Assembly (NCBI GenBank): GCA_963854835.1
Contig: OY978526.1
Coordinates: 68,176,765 to 68,240,764, forward strand
Source of the DNA: Megamerina dolium
Lineage: Eukaryota; Arthropoda; Insecta; Diptera; Megamerinidae
Length of the DNA stretch: 64,000 nt
Reading direction: 5' to 3'
In this document: one piece after another, positions 14,514-25,815 of the stretch
Layout of the letters: each line of letters starts with the position of its first letter
Numbering within the stretch: position 1 is the first letter of the stretch
Program-made: the position numbers and the translations under genes
The notes under the pieces: generated by a model
Database searches by the model: none
Told to the model about the DNA's origin: nothing
The model's input: the letters and a program-made list of their open reading frames with translations, nothing else

Positions 14514-15596
14514 ATGGGAGTACTCGAGTTCTACTACTTCTCTCGATTTTACAGAGCTTACGTGAAAACTTCGAGAATCCCTGAACAGGAATACCATAAT
14601 GAGTTAGTCAAATTTTTACAAGAAATTTATGAGGAAAATGTTTTTGAGACAATTTTATACACTACAAGTGATGGGCATAACACATGGAAAATGTCCGATA
14701 TTTTAAAATATTGGAAAGCACCAAAAGTACTACTTACCCATGGTCACACTATTCAGATAAGGAATTACTACAATCAAAAAGTATTGGTAATCGTTTGTTT
14801 GAAGAATAATAATATTGATCTGGAAATATTATCTACTCTATCTGAGAGTCTACAACATATGCGATTTGCTAGAACGCTAATTTTACATCCCGAAAGTGAG
14901 GAGAAAATTCAAGAAGGGCAAATGAAGAATATTTTTCGATTTTTCGAAGATAATCAAATGCTTAATATTCTGCTGATTTTCCAAGATTTTCAGGCTACAA
15001 TTTCAGCAAATTGCTACAGCTACAATAAATTTCCTCAATTCAGCATTGAAAATTGGAAATATGGATCTCGTGAAATTTATCCAAATCGTTTGAGGAACTT
15101 ACAAGGTTATAATATTAAAACGTTAGCTGATGACATGGAACCACGTAGTATTGTATATATGGATTCAAGACCCGCAACTCTTTGGATACAAGTATGGCAT
15201 ATTCTGTGACACTTGATCGTTGGGCCGTTTACGAGGAGGAACAGAAATATTTTGCTCAGCGTCTATTTCGTCTAAGTGATATATGTTTTAGTAGAATGAT
15301 ATACTTTAGTATCGCAATCCATGAAAATTCTATATACCGTGAAGTATTCAACCATTTTATAAGTTATGCCGCTGGTCTTATGAAGTTTTGGTTGCAATCC
15401 TCAGCACGTTACATGATTCAAGCAGGTCGTTTCTCGACTAAGTGTTTTAGTGTACCACGAACATATACGAACATATGCCAGTGTTACGCTGGACGACTAT
15501 AATGGCATTTGGATATTCTATCTTATTGCAATTGCAATTTGCTTTTTGTGTTTCATCGGTCAGCTTGTATGGTACCGTACAAATAAAACAAATTAA
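14514..15596 (+). pseudogene. IR-3: type-A receptor with its channel core deleted
   Basis: The N-terminal half (14514-15167) is collinear with residues about 1-222 of IR-1, ending at YMDS. The sequence then jumps to LDTSMAYSVTLDRW, equivalent to residue about 443 of IR-1, in another frame. This removes about 220 residues: most of S1, both central membrane segments, the pore and early S2. The remaining S2 and last helix (IARLLYL-like, ending WYRTNKTN) are present but broken again near 15465 by a short local duplication (ACGAACATAT twice). The signal peptide is read out of frame between two compensating small indels. It is nearly identical to IR-4 in the shared part and shares about 330 bp of upstream sequence with it, so both come from one duplication. 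Confidence 0.88.
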
Positions 15597-15920
15597 TTAA
15601 CGTAATCACTGAGAAAGCATCGTATTTCTATTAAATATCAAACTTAGTATGAGTTCACGTCCAAATAGCTACTTATGACGTTAATTCGACCTTAAAGAAT
15701 TTGAGTTTAAATCCAATATTGTGATTATAGTCTATAACGGAAAACAAACCAAAACTGTATTGCTTAAGCAATAGTTAATGGGGAATTTAATATTGAAAGA
15801 AGTTCTAGTTAAAAAAACTAAAAGAAAAGGAGGAATTTTTCAGTACGAGGAAATTTCACCTATGATTTAAGCCAATTGACACCAAATATTTTTATACGTG
15901 GACAGAAAAACTCCATTTAA

Positions 15921-16166
15921 GCAATTGATTATCGTTTATTTAAGGGTGTTCTGGTTCAACTGTTTGTAATGGAAACTAATTATGATGGTATTTGGTATGG
16001 ATCTGATCAATACAAACACTTCGCGATATTAATGTGATTATGAGAAGGAATTAGCCTCTTATTGTGCCGTTTCAACGTAATTCAATATTTATTATATCGA
16101 CGAATATTAAAATTGGTTAAGTCACTCAATCAGGACTACTAAGGCACTGTATTGGAAGTGCAAATA
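15921..16166 (+). pseudogene. Relic of a type-B IR (pore and 3' tail)
   Basis: Readable pieces are IDYRLF followed by QLFVMETNYDG (the pore-like segment), then FQRNSIFIISTN and a QSGLLRHCI-like stretch. The middle is deleted. A matching relic follows IR-4 at 23335-23640, so it was present before the segment duplicated. Confidence 0.75.
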
Positions 16167-16892
16167 CAGAGTGATTTTTAAGAGCCTTCGGATTTGATTA
16201 ATAAAAAAAACACATAAAATTTAGAGAAATGTATAAAATCTTTATTTGAGTCGATAGAACGATCTATATAATTCAATGTTTAAAGATGATTTCATGTAAA
16301 TGTTGACCGCGGCTGCGCCTCATATAGTTCATACGCTGGGTCCAATTTTGGCATACTCTCTTCAACATATGGGCCGGTATTTCACGAATAAATTCTTATA
16401 TAATATATTGGCTTTCAATTGACCGACCACAAACGTGAAATAAACTGGGCGTGGGCATGTGGCATCGTCTTGTTGAAACCACATGTCAGCCAAAACCAGC
16501 TCTTCCATTTTGGGCAAGTTTGTAATCATCGCACGGTAGTGCTCGCCGTTCACAGTAACGTTCCTGCCTTCACCGTCTTTGAAACAGTACGGTCCAATGA
16601 TGCCATCGGCCCATAATCCACAAAGCCAATGCATTTTTCGGGATGCTTTGGCTTTTCTTGCAATGCTTCCGGCTGCTCTTCACACCAAATACGGTAATTT
16701 TGATTGTTCATGTATCCATTCAGCCAGAAATGAGCTTCGTCACTGAACAAAAGAAAGAAAAAAAAATTCAATAATTGATTCATGGTTAAATTATAGACCA
16801 AACCGAACATGTTTGACAGTAACATGTTACACAAACACAGCTGAGCTGCCAAAACAGTGTTGTCAAAAAGAAATTTGCTAAAAATCACCCTG
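16167..16892 (-). mobile_element. Internally deleted mariner-superfamily element
   Basis: The ends CAGAGTGATTTTTA and TAAAAATCACCCTG (inverse) are each next to TA. Broken minus-strand frames encode part of a transposase: FSDEAHFWLNGY (first catalytic Asp), the NYRIWCEEQPEALQ stretch, GIIGPYCFKD and DMWFQQDDATC (second Asp). The N-terminal DNA-binding region and the end with the third acidic residue are missing or scrambled. It belongs to the same broad family as 40492-41785. It lies at the edge of the block duplicated with IR-5. Confidence 0.8.
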
Positions 16893-17263
16893 TATAAACG
16901 AGTTTGTGTCTAAAATATAATTTGCCTATCATCACTTCATGCCTAGTAGGTTCTATGTACATTTCTCGTATAATTTCACCAGTATTATGCTTAAAATTTT
17001 CACCATAAAATTGTCTTTCATTTACAATCTAAAAAATATGTGAAATAATTTTTTTGTTCATATCAATGGAATCGAGTGCTGACGAATCGAGATAGCAAAG
17101 TTGACCATTCGACACAACTCCTTTCTATAGACTAAATAGTAAGTAGTCTGCTACTATATAAATACAATGCAAAGACTTTCATACGAGATTCTTTTGATTG
17201 GGGTTCTAAAATGCCCATTGCGGAATTTTTTGATTTTATCCGTGTTTTTTATTTTTAGCAAAT

Positions 17264-19051
17264 TTATGTTCTTCTTCGATTATACCAATATAATTCAAAT
17301 GCGAAAGTACAAAATGAAAAACCTACAATTAAGCCATAGCACATCAATACCAAAGATATATCTGCGACGTTTAGAGGAACGAATTCGTTGGGTTCATATT
17401 TATCCGTTATGTTTGCACGTCCAATTCGAACAAGTTCTAAATAAGAACGTTCTACCCAGTGCTTTAGTAATCCTGATTGGGTGTCTTGACCCAGTAGTAT
17501 ATTCATCGATGAAATAAATATTGAATTTTGTTGAAACGCCCGAAAATGTGGGTAATTATTTGCAATACAATATTTTGTTAAACGAAACAGCGGTTTGCGA
17601 TGGAATTGCTGTACCTCCTGGTAAAAATTCCAACTAAGTGATGACACAGGGTATGCATAGCGTGTATCAAAAGAATCGCGTAATTGATAAAATTCATCCA
17701 ATGTTTCAACCACAGAAATGATGTTCGCGATCTCATGAACATTTGCTAAATATTTTTTTAAGCCTTCCAATTCTGCACGAATCATTACAATTCGAAGACC
17801 CGATCGTTTAAGATCTCCAAGTGTTTGAATTGCCATGGTTCTAGGTGATTCTGTAGTATAGGTTTGCAAGTATGCCACGTACGAAGTATTGAAAATCACA
17901 CCGGCAAAGCAAACGATTATATAAATGCAGCTGCGAACACCAGCAAAATTAGTTTCCATTACAAACGGTTGACCCAAGAAGCCATTGAATAAACGATAAT
18001 CGATTATAAAATTGCTAATGTGCATTTCACCCTGTTTCTGTAGGTAGAATGTTAATGCTACAGTGAACGATGCAGCCAAGAGCGCTAAAAACACCAACAG
18101 CACTGTAATGTGATCAAATATAATGACATAAAAAAGATAGCTGGGAATTTGTTTGGGCATTGGCACCATTATACACCAATCCGAGACTTCATTTGTATCA
18201 CTGTAACTCAGATCGGTGGTGTTTATACCGGCATATGTTGTTGCTATTGTATCAAATGTGCCATTTGCGATCATCTTGTCAACCAATTCTCTTGATAAAA
18301 CAGTATGTAGAAGATGTTTTAGAGGATATGCTAGCGTAGCATTATGTTTTCGAGCATACTCTATTAATAAGTTGGCGTTGAAACCGCCTATTACCATATT
18401 ATCACCCGATTCCTTCAATATATACACGCGTGGCGGTAAATCTTCTATTTTAACTTTAATCGGATGACCAAACATATTACGTGTATGATCGGGAAAGAAT
18501 GAAGATTGAGTTGAATTAATTTGCTCAACTCTCGCCTCAATAACTGGAAATAATTTTAAAGTATAGTATTGCTTCGTTTCTAGTACGGAGGACACTATTA
18601 GGATTATATTCGGTGATTGGTTCTTAGAGCAAAATTTGAGAATATTCTCAACATACATTGCATCCGCTTGTGGTGCATCAAGCAAGAGAATAAGACGACT
18701 TTGTCGATTTTTATATAGATTTTCCCATAATTTTTGCAATAAATTGCGGTCATTTTCTTCATTGTAACCCAATTTGATGATGATCAACAAATTTCGATTA
18801 TAATTCTCTCTCAGTGGATATACACTCTCTTCATTCAATATTAGTATGGGGCAACCATCATTTCTTCCACTCAGTTGGCTTAGGAGTAAATCCGTATTGA
18901 AAACATCGTCCACTGGATTGCTTCGATTGCTCATGTATATTATTGTGTTATAATTTTGATCACTGAAACTCACATCGCAAATATATTTGAGCATTGAGCT
19001 CAATTGATTTTGAAATAGTAATACTTGAACAAATGTTAAAAGAGCTCCCAT
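17264..19051 (-). CDS. IR-5: intact divergent ionotropic receptor, type B
   Basis: An open frame of 595 codons without introns. Residues 1-20 form a signal peptide. About 25-190 are the extracellular amino region. S1 spans about 194-300 and ends DWCIMVPMP. The membrane segments are about 306-336, 373-396 and 563-588, with the pore-like FNGFLGQPFVMETNF at 355-369. NTSYVAYL at 388-395 sits where glutamate receptors have SYTANLAAF. S2 spans about 398-560 and contains SFDTRYAYPV and RKPLFRLTKYC. The C-terminal tail is short and basic. The protein is expected to be a ligand-gated channel subunit in chemosensory dendrites, probably needing a broadly expressed IR co-receptor; that is family knowledge. 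It differs from IR-6 at about 18 residues. A shared upstream motif lies about 30 bp before the ATG. Confidence 0.9.
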   Translation of the reverse strand: MGALLTFVQVLLFQNQLSSMLKYICDVSFSDQNYNTIIYMSNRSNPVDDVFNTDLLLSQLSGRNDGCPILILNEESVYPLRENYNRNLLIIIKLGYNEENDRNLLQKLWENLYKNRQSRLILLLDAPQADAMYVENILKFCSKNQSPNIILIVSSVLETKQYYTLKLFPVIEARVEQINSTQSSFFPDHTRNMFGHPIKVKIEDLPPRVYILKESGDNMVIGGFNANLLIEYARKHNATLAYPLKHLLHTVLSRELVDKMIANGTFDTIATTYAGINTTDLSYSDTNEVSDWCIMVPMPKQIPSYLFYVIIFDHITVLLVFLALLAASFTVALTFYLQKQGEMHISNFIIDYRLFNGFLGQPFVMETNFAGVRSCIYIIVCFAGVIFNTSYVAYLQTYTTESPRTMAIQTLGDLKRSGLRIVMIRAELEGLKKYLANVHEIANIISVVETLDEFYQLRDSFDTRYAYPVSSLSWNFYQEVQQFHRKPLFRLTKYCIANNYPHFRAFQQNSIFISSMNILLGQDTQSGLLKHWVERSYLELVRIGRANITDKYEPNEFVPLNVADISLVLMCYGLIVGFSFCTFAFELYWYNRRRT

Positions 19052-19077
19052 ATTTTAGTTATTTTGTCAGTCGGGAC

Positions 19078-19200
19078 TAAGTACTCAATGACTCAATGGC
19101 ACCTCGATTTTTCCACGAATACATACAATGACGTGGATTCTTTATTTATTTATGATGCAATTCAAATTACCCATTTATGCATCATAAACGATATTACGCT
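19078..19200 (-). promoter_or_regulatory. Putative type-B IR promoter block (IR-5)
   Basis: Read toward the gene it contains GCGTAATATCGTTTATGA, then about 85 bp later GTGCCATTGAGTCATTGAGT, ending about 30 bp before the ATG. Related sequences occur in the same order upstream of IR-6, IR-7 and IR-8. Function is inferred from conservation and constant spacing. Confidence 0.5.
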
Positions 19201-19639
19201 TGACTACATAGAAGATAATAAAATACTATATATGATTAATGAAACGTTAAAGGGCGAATTAGGCCAGTTACTTTTGAAATAATTTCAGATTTCCAAATGC
19301 GTTTTCGAGTATTTATGAAAGCTTTTATAAACTTTTATATAAATTAATATTGGGTTTTTAGCAGTGATATGTCTGACTTCGACTACATGTCGTTAGTAGA
19401 AAATATGGAGATGTGAGGTTAGGTTGTTCGGCCCACCCCCCAAGGGCGGCGCACTTAGGCCAAAATATTGCCCCATTGTGATACCGTTCGAAACGAACTA
19501 AAGCACTGGTATTTCCTAATTAATAGTGCAATGTGCCTGATACACACGGGTGCTAGTTTAGTAGTATCCGTGAAAAAGGCACTCAATAACAGGGTATGCA
19601 TTCTGCGTCATACTTGTCATTTACAGAGGAAATGGTAAA

Positions 19640-20270
19640 CAGTTCCTCCTCTTCCTCGTCTTGGCAGCTGCAACTACATCACTAATAGCTTTACTACTGC
19701 TTGACAACAGAGAGCGAGTTCTCCCATTGTCAAGGTTTGGTCAGATTTTCTTTAAGTTCACACAAGAGCTCTTATCTCGCCATCTCCTATTGGCTATAGC
19801 AGCCAGCATGTTTCTAGTGGAATCCCTGTTTGATAAGATGTATAAATCTCTGGCAACTTAGTGCCTAATCTCGCCAGCTCATCTACTGCATTCCCTCCAT
19901 TTCCTGAAATGTCCTTATGCCCAGGCACTCATGCAATGTGAACATTGTAATACCCCTATTCCATTCTTACCTTGAGGAAATATGGATAGAGGATCTATTG
20001 AAAAAACACCAGGGCTCTTGGGCCGAGCTTCTCTTCCAGTTATGTGCTGAACTTCGGACAGATGCAGAAGGGACCTACTTATTTTAGCCGGTTCCGAACG
20101 GCAGAACCCTTGTGACATCACTTTTTATGAACTTTGACACAGTCCTTTTAAAAGCTTTTCCAAGGAAATTGAAGGCTCCCTCAATATCTAGAAAGGTGAC
20201 GAGTCTTCGTTCTTCTGCACAAGTGAGTGAAGGGTGGTCTCACAGGATTTGCCTTTATTATATGCACTGA
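19640..20270 (-). mobile_element. LINE relic (RT and RNase H pieces) with a truncated SINE inside
   Basis: On the minus strand, 20136-20270 carries reverse-transcriptase remnants (GKSCETTLHSLV and DIEGAFN-like, in two frames). About 20000-20135 is a 5'-truncated copy of the SINE family (AAAAAGTGATGTCACAAG through GAGAAGCTCGG). About 19640-19975 carries an RNase H remnant (VPGHKDISGNGGNAVDELAR). The same composite is in copy 2 at 34100-34935, so it predates the segmental duplication. Confidence 0.75.
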
Positions 20271-20435
20271 AGATATGTCATTATGCTTTCGAGTATACTC
20301 TCTTAGTAAGTTTGCATCAAATCCACCTATTAATATATCATCGTCCGATTCTTTTAATATATACATATACGCGTGGTGATAAAATTTCTGTTCTAACCTT
20401 AATCGGATGGCCGAACACTTTCGGCAAAACTATGT
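20268..20435 (-). pseudogene. Fragment of a type-B IR (S1 region)
   Basis: The minus-strand frame reads ILKESDDDILIGGFDANLLR then EYTRKHND, identical to the corresponding part of IR-7 (around 36105-36187) but on the opposite strand. The fragment begins exactly where the homology between the two duplicated blocks ends, so it marks a rearrangement junction. Confidence 0.8.
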
Positions 20436-20606
20436 CGTTTTGCGGAAAGTATTTATTGAAAGTATCTAAATTTAGATCTTAAGACAAAGTCCATGGGTTC
20501 CTCTGTTCATCTTATTAGTTCACGCACAGGAAAAGATAAGCAAATCACACTTTGCGAAATCACCTTAAATATTATTGAAGACCTATCATTGAACTAAATT
20601 CTTATT

Positions 20607-21078
20607 ATAGCTGCGTTCTTTCGCACGCGAGTTGTAAAAGAACATTCGCTTATTTGCCGAACTGCATGCAAAATAACAAAAATAAGCGACATCGCCTAGT
20701 TTAACCGAGTTCAATTGAACCTGCTAGTATTTTATTCGACCTGAGTTATAGTGTTGGAAAGTAAAAAAACAGCACTATTGTGAATAGACTACTGGAATGT
20801 GCTTGGGAAATTTCAACAACACGTCAAATTATTGTAAATATAAACAAAAATAAGCAAAATAAAACAAGTGCAAAAAAAATTTATTTTAAATAAACGAATG
20901 TATTTACCACAGATTCCGCAGAATTGCTTTCTTTTATTTCGTTTATAAATTTCACGAACAATCATATATACCACCAGCGTTGCTAAGTAACTAAAGGGAA
21001 ATTATATTCAAGTAAAAGAGAAATTATATGCGAGTTGGTGTTTAACTAAGCAACTAGCTTACAAAAGAATGCAGCTTT
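20607..21078. mobile_element. Possible non-autonomous DNA transposon
   Basis: AGCTGCGTTCTTTCGCACGC followed by GAGTTG at the left is matched by an imperfect inverse (AGCTGCATTCTTTTGTAAGC, then TAGTTG) at the right. The 470-bp interior has no coding capacity. No clear target duplication was found, so the call is weak. Confidence 0.35.
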
Positions 21079-21523
21079 TATTTAATAAACTACACACTTG
21101 TGAAATATTATTATTTATATATTTATAAGACAATATCACAAACATTTGCTGTATCAATATTCTAAGACCTATTTCTAGACCCTTTAGCAAACGCCTGCCC
21201 TTCCGTCACTAAATTCCGTATTCCTGAAATTGATACGGGATCAGCAATAGTTCTAAAAATGGCAATTCCTAGTATGTCATTTTATAAATGGATTCAAATA
21301 ATATCAAAGCAATTACTCCTAGGTACTATAGTAGGTAATAGGTACACAAGTAACTATACTATATAGTTACTTGAGCAAATTGATTTATAATCATAAAAAT
21401 GAAAAAAGCAAATAAGATGTGAATAAATGTTGGTGTAAATATTAAAAAAAAAAAAATTTACTATTGAGTTGGTGGTAATACGTATAGCATTTTCAAAGCA
21501 AGAAACAACATTTTTAACCTAAA

Positions 21524-23041
21524 ATGGGGGCTCTATGAGTTTTAGCACTTCTTTCAATTTTACAGAGTTTTGCATTTAACGTGGAAACGCTGAGTAATCC
21601 TGAACAGGAACACCATAATGAGTTAGTCAAACTTTTACAAGAAATTTATGAGGAAAATGCTTTTGAGACAATTTTATACACTAGAAGTGATGGGCATAAC
21701 ACATGGAAAATGTCCGATATTTTAAAATATTGGAAAGTACCAAAAGTACTACTTACCCATGGTCACACTATTCAGATGAGGAATTACTACAATCAAAAAG
21801 TATTGGCAATCGTTTGTTTGAAGAATAATATTATTGATCTGAAAATATTATCTACTCTATCTGAGAGTCTACAACATATGCGATTTGCTAGAACGCTAAT
21901 TTTACATCCCGAAGGCGAGGAGAAAATTCAAGAAGGGCAAATGAAGAATATTTTTCGATTTGTCGAAGATAATCAAATGCTTAATATTCTGCTGATTTTC
22001 CAAGATTTTCAGGCTACAATTTCAGCAAATTGCTACAGCTACAATAAATTTCCTCAATTCAGCATTGAAAATTGGAAATATGGATCTCGTGAAATTTATC
22101 CAAATCGTTTGAGGAACTTACAAGGTTATAATATTAAAACGTTAGCTGATGACATGGAACCACGTAGTATTGTATATATGGATTCAAACAATTCTACACG
22201 CATTAAAGGATATTTGTATTTCTTGATAAAGGCATTTGCAAAGAAGATCAAAGGGAACTTAATATTAGTGCGTTCACCACAACCGGACTGGATGTGTTAT
22301 AACCAAATACAAAATTTAACACGTAGCGGAATCTTGGATTTACCAACAAGTGCAATAGGATCTCCATTTTTTAAAGATTTTACAGATATTTCATATCCGG
22401 TGAGTTTGGTGAGCTGGTGTATTATGTTACCGGTGGAACGAGAAATTTCAAAAAGTGAAATTTTCTACGCACTACTCATTTCTGTACTCACGCTAATTGC
22501 AATTGCATTGAATATTATGTTTTCATTGCTGCTATCATGTAGTTTGTGGTTATTGAGGGGTAGAGGTGCCTCAACTTTGTTGGAACTTTTATTTAACATC
22601 AACAGCTTGCGCGGTATGCTTGCGCAATCAATTTCGTATCCATTCAAATCAACTTCGTCTTTATCGTTTATCATACTTTTGCTTTCTCTAAATGTTTTCT
22701 TTTACACAAACATATTTGGTGCATTCTTAGCAGCGTTTATAGCAGAGCCACCGCTATCGAATTTTATTTCAAACATCGATCAACCCAATCGAGTATTCAA
22801 CCATTTTATAAGTGAATGTTATGCTGCTGGTCTTATGAAGTTCTGGTTGCAATCCTCAGCACGTTACATAACGCAAGCAGGCCGTTTATCGACTAAGTAT
22901 TTTAGTGTACCACGAACATACACCAGTGTTACGCTGGACGACTATAATGGCATTTGGCTATTCTATCTTATTGCAATTGTAATTTGCTTTTTGTGTTACA
23001 TCGATGAGCTTGTATGGTACCACTCAACTAAAACAAATTAA
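21524..23041 (+). pseudogene. IR-4: type-A receptor, stop in signal peptide and in-frame S2 deletion
   Basis: From the ancestral ATG at 21524 the frame reads MGAL then TGA at codon 5 (21536-21538). After that it stays open to 23041 with a recognisable signal-peptide core (VLALLSILQSFAF). The next ATG (21581) gives 486 codons without that signal. Amino region, S1, the SWCIMLP motif, both central membrane segments, the pore-like region and the last helix are all present. Against IR-1 about 96 residues are missing in frame between FISNIDQPNR and VFNHFISE, that is, most of S2 including the YSVTLDRW and FRLSDICF blocks. Half of the ligand clamshell is gone, so a glutamate-receptor-like function is very unlikely. 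An alternative is a recently shortened protein that keeps only the channel, which I consider improbable. Confidence 0.88.
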
Positions 23042-23334
23042 TTAACATAATCATTGAGAAAGCATCGTATTTCTATTAAATATCAAACTTAGTATGAGTA
23101 CTAATGACGCTAATTCGACTTTAAAGGATTTGAGTTTAAATCCAGGGTTGTTATTATAGTCTACAAGTGAAAACAAACTAAAGTTGAACTGCTTAAGCAA
23201 TGGACAAAATGCATAAGCGTGCACAGTTAATAGGAAAATCAATGTTGAAAAAAGTTGTATTTAAAAAACTAAAAGAAAGAGAAGGAATTTTTTAGTACGA
23301 TGACATTTGACACGTGCTAAGTATAATCTCTGTA

Positions 23335-23640
23335 ATGGACATGAATAAAGAATTTTCACACTATGCCTACCTCGTACCATCACAGCAATTCTATCGAAGT
23401 TTATTATATCTCCATTTGCCATTTGTTCAACGAAATTCAATATTTATTATGTCGACGAATATTACAATTAAGTCGATTAGTTAAGTCACACAATAAGGAC
23501 TACTAAAGCACTGTATTGGACGTTCGTATTTGAATTCGAATTGAACGTGCAAATAAATATAAGAGATAAATATGAACTTAATAAATTTGTCCCTTTCGTT
23601 TCACCGATATATAAGTATTTGGTATTGATATGCTATGACT
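23335..23640 (+). pseudogene. Relic 3' tail of a type-B IR
   Basis: Degraded frames contain FVQRNSIFIMSTN, GLLKHCIGRSYL and DKYELNKFVPF, the order found at the end of S2 in IR-5, followed by an eroded last helix. It is the duplicate of the relic at 15921-16166, with more of the tail kept. Confidence 0.75.
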
Positions 23641-23659
23641 ATGAAATATTTTGTTTGGG

Positions 23660-25611
23660 ATTATATAGTAAAATTTTATCTTATAAATGCCATTTTATTT
23701 TGACTCCAAAAAGGGGGTGAAAACGACTCTATTATGACAGAGCAAATGGGTTAAAATATTTTACAAAATTATCTCTCGTAAAATTTTACTATATGTACCC
23801 AAATAATATATTTCGCTCTGATATGAATTTAAACCCTTTTTTCGACTTATTCTAAAAACAAAAAGAAAAGATTTGGAGGTTTTCTATATGGGTCCCAGAC
23901 AATAACCCTGAATTTGTGTCACAGTGTTATTTATTAAATATTAAAACAATAATTGAAGATGTAATATTGTGAAGCGAAATATTTATTGCCCTATCCTGGC
24001 GTTAAAATCACATTCCATTGTTATAACATTATACAAGATAGTCTGTTCTATGTTGAAGGCCAATAATCTATAATATAATAATCTATCCTTTACGGAAATA
24101 AAAATATACAATATTACGAAAATCGATTTTACACTCCATATTTAAACTGACGCCCAGATAATATCTTTTAATATAAACACGCGAAGTAAATGTGACAGCT
24201 AATAAATGTCAGGATTTCAGGACTTTCAGGATTTGATGCCTCAGATTCGGACGAAAATTTAAAAAAAAAAATTCTTTACGTAAAATTTACACGTGCATTG
24301 GAATTTCTCTCGGAAAATTTTTTAACGGGATACCGTTTGGTCAAAATTTGGCAAAATGACAAAGTTTTGTCAATTTCTGTGTGACTTAAAGCGCAATATC
24401 TCGGGTTCTATTGGACCGATTTAGTTCATTCTATATCCGTTTGAATAATTATACACAATTATGATTTCGATGTACGTATATTTATCTTTCGATTTACACG
24501 ATTATGTTTTGATGCACTAATTTTAAATTAAATGATTACACTATGTATCTCATGCGGATTGGAAAAAACAATATATATACACATATACATAAAAAGGTCG
24601 AATTCGTAATATAAGAAAAGCGCGGAAACAAAAAAACCACGATCTCGCCAAAATGTTCAAGGACCGAAAAGTGATGATGATAACATCGGTCGATCATAAC
24701 ACGAACCGCGAAAAACCAAGAACATAAAAGGGGAATTTATGTGGAGAGTTGGGTTGCCATATGGTAAGTATGCAAGGTAAGGTAAGTAGAAATGGTAAGT
24801 AAATATTATTAATTCATTATATAAATTCCGTTTCATTATTTTTACTTCTTTCTTTCAGGGACTTGGCTTGTCTAAAGAGATTTAGACAACGTTGGATAGA
24901 TAATTTCACATTCTTTAATTCATTCGTATACGAATTTTTACAATTTGAAATGAATCTATAAAAAATTGAATGAATATACCAAACGACTTTTTCATGCAAA
25001 ACCAACAGCTAAAGGACCTTCTTGACAGCACCAAAGAACGCGCCATACATTTTTACAAGATATAAAATTGTCAATACAATTTATGTTTTAAAATTCTATA
25101 TATATTTCTTTATCCCGACCTATATGTGTATATGGTGAAATTTGCTAACTAACGAGCAGAGCATGCAGAAACACATGTACATATGTACCATGCATTCAAT
25201 TGAAATTCAATGTAATAAAATATAAAGACATCGACCAGAAACTCAATAGATGAGGTCAGTTATGCATGAAAATATATCCATATGGAAGTGGGGGTAATCA
25301 AGAGAAAAGCAAGTCTACCACTTATACAAGGATATTTTATCGTATACATGTTTTCACATTTTAATCCTGAAAGCATGAAGTTATGGAACTGAAACTCAGT
25401 GTACACGATTAGAGTTGACAATAAATGGACGAGCTCGAAAATGGGCAGGATCGGTTGAAAAACAAATCACACTTTTGTATGGGAGAAGGTGAGATTTTCA
25501 CCCGATTCCAACCATTTTCAGATATACTCGTATTATTTCGCTGCTAAAGAGAGCCTTACGTACCAAGTTTCAGTTCGATAACATCATTTTTGCATGCACA
25601 TATATTGCATA
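23660..25611. other. AT-rich intergenic stretch without recognised genes
   Basis: I see no gene or complete repeat. TATAGTAAAATTTTA near 23664 and its near-inverse near 23777 suggest a short decayed inverted repeat. The small frames present have no recognisable domains. Confidence 0.5.
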
Positions 25612-25815
25612 TACAAACGAGTTTGTGTCTAAAATATAATTTACCTATCATCACTTAATGCTTAGTAGCTTCTATATTTCTCGTCAAATTTCAGCAGTAT
25701 TATACTTAAAATTATCACCATAAAATTGTCTTTCATTTACAATCTATTTATAAATTTAGGGATTAGCCGAATCAGACCACTTATATGGGTCCCTTTTCGT
25801 CCCTCAAATCGTGTG

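Larger units (their letters stand above)
16895..20277. repeat. Segmental duplication, copy 1 (contains IR-5)
   Basis: This segment matches 25612-25745 plus 31528-34735 almost base for base, including IR-5/IR-6, about 370 bp of 5' flank and the LINE/SINE relics. Homology ends at GCACTGAAGATAT on both sides. Copy 2 lacks about 50 bases present here near 19438-19487. Confidence 0.9.

Noticed and set aside
17167..17517. 116-codon plus-strand frame (also 31676-32026)
   Set aside because: It lies antisense to the conserved 3' end of IR-5 and IR-6; its conservation follows from the IR genes.
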